Shown in pieces: positions 5,822 to 6,481 of a stretch of DNA of 6,481 nucleotides. Under the pieces are notes generated by a model, which was given only the letters and a program-made list of their open reading frames with translations, did not search any database and was not told the origin of the DNA. A program made the translations under genes and the position numbers. The DNA is taken from positions 1 to 6,481 of the forward strand of contig CAIWHF010000059.1 in the NCBI GenBank assembly GCA_903912405.1, in the 5' to 3' direction. The number at the start of each line of letters is the position of its first letter. Positions within the stretch are counted from its first letter, which is position 1. Source of the DNA: an uncultured Bacteroidota bacterium (GTDB lineage Bacteria; Bacteroidota; Bacteroidia; Chitinophagales; Chitinophagaceae).

Positions 5822-6481
5822 TTGAGACCCCATTATACCATATTATTATCAGTTGTTCTGACTAGTTGTTCTCTTTATTTTGCTTCGTGTGGAAGTGCAA
5901 GTAAACCGCATGTTTTCGTTGAGCACATGAGTGCAAATGATAAATTTGACATGGAAGCGTTTATTGAAGTTGCCCAAAAACAATTTAATGGCGCCCAAGA
6001 TAGTACCCTTCATGGACAGATGGCACAGTTATATCGTAAACATCATTACGAGCCATTTTGGGTAGATGAAGAAGGGGTTTTGGCGTTTACTACCGATTTA
6101 ATAAGTGCATTAGATAGCCTTCAATATGATGGTATTCCGGCTTCACACTATCAGTTAGATGAACTTAGAAATACCATTGTTAATTTACAATCAAACAAAG
6201 CATCGCTGCAACAGTTTTATGCTTTTGATACTTTATGCACTCATCTACTATTAAAGGCAGCTTTTGATTTAAAACTAGGTTGTTTATCAGCTCCATCCAT
6301 AGATTCATCATGGTTTCATCCTAATGATAGTGCTCTTTATGTAGTAGGCGATTTTATTAGCCCTCTAGAAGATGGTCAAATACCCGATTTAACTACCTAT
6401 AGGAGTCAATTACCATTCTATCAAACATTACAAAAACAATTACGCCATTTTAAAGAGCTATCCATTGATTCTACTTATTTA
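5822..6481 (+). CDS. Putative lipoprotein with YcbB-type L,D-transpeptidase scaffold domain (3' end outside window)
   Basis: The open frame runs to the right edge (220 codons) with no stop. The N-terminus reads MRPHYTILLSVVLTSCSLYF and continues ASCGS: a short basic n-region, a hydrophobic core and two possible lipobox cysteines, Cys16 (LTSC) and Cys23 (FASC). A lipoprotein or secreted protein is therefore likely. No acidic outer-surface export signal follows either cysteine. Residues about 60-105, with YEPFWVDEEGVL and LDSLQYDGIPASHYQL, match the scaffold domain that precedes the catalytic YkuD domain in YcbB-like L,D-transpeptidases, which make 3-3 crosslinks in peptidoglycan. The catalytic domain and its Cys lie beyond the window, so activity cannot be judged. 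I chose TTG 5822 because it is the only usable start after the in-frame TAA at 5801 that keeps the signal sequence; the first ATG in frame comes only after it. Confidence 0.78.
   Translation, partial: MRPHYTILLSVVLTSCSLYFASCGSASKPHVFVEHMSANDKFDMEAFIEVAQKQFNGAQDSTLHGQMAQLYRKHHYEPFWVDEEGVLAFTTDLISALDSLQYDGIPASHYQLDELRNTIVNLQSNKASLQQFYAFDTLCTHLLLKAAFDLKLGCLSAPSIDSSWFHPNDSALYVVGDFISPLEDGQIPDLTTYRSQLPFYQTLQKQLRHFKELSIDSTYL

Noticed and set aside
1..6481. Mobile element, CRISPR array, phage or defence system
   Set aside because: There are no terminal inverted repeats, transposase or integrase motifs, regularly spaced repeats or defence-domain proteins; the genes are mostly core metabolic and housekeeping functions.

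Overview
The window looks like ordinary chromosomal sequence from a member of the Bacteroidota, most probably a Chitinophagaceae-like organism. The genus-level placement is inferred from protein style and was not tested. Three things support it. Promoter-like motifs matching the Bacteroidota consensus (TTTG about 20 bases before TAnnTTTG) lie just ahead of several starts. Start codons lack clear Shine-Dalgarno sequences. The proteins have Bacteroidota-type features: a short FtsY, an epimerase-type threonine dehydrogenase, a zinc-cysteine-less class III sirtuin, a DUF5522 protein and a PAHR alkyltransferase-like protein.

Layout. (1) Positions 1-566 hold the 3' part of a LuxR/NarL-type response regulator. 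Its gene runs off the left edge, and its receiver domain lacks the phospho-accepting aspartate. (2) After a 117-base gap with a promoter candidate come carA (684-1793) and, 14 bases later, an SDR-type L-threonine 3-dehydrogenase (1808-2752). This pair ends in a clear intrinsic terminator hairpin (2760-2784). (3) A CobB/SIRT5-like protein deacylase (2786-3493) starts immediately after the terminator T-run and overlaps tail-to-tail with ftsY, which is on the minus strand (3483-4442). (4) A 150-base divergent intergenic region carries one TAnnTTTG element facing each way. It drives ftsY leftward and a tight three-gene group rightward: trmB (4593-5282), a 66-residue DUF5522 cysteine-rich protein (5272-5472) and an alkyltransferase-like DNA-damage recognition protein (5444-5779). 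Both junctions in this group overlap. (5) A lipoprotein with the scaffold domain of YcbB-type L,D-transpeptidases starts at a TTG at 5822 and runs off the right edge.

Functionally this is a mixture of housekeeping genes: pyrimidine/arginine precursor synthesis, threonine catabolism, protein deacylation, membrane-protein targeting, tRNA m7G modification, alkyl-lesion sensing and cell-wall crosslinking. I see no mobile element, CRISPR array, tRNA, rRNA or defence island, and no convincing new multi-gene system. The points most worth a second look are two proteins that have lost their defining catalytic residue (the receiver domain and the alkyltransferase-like protein), the overlapping trmB-DUF5522-ATL group, and the terminator abutting the sirtuin start codon. 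All intergenic gaps are under 300 bases.
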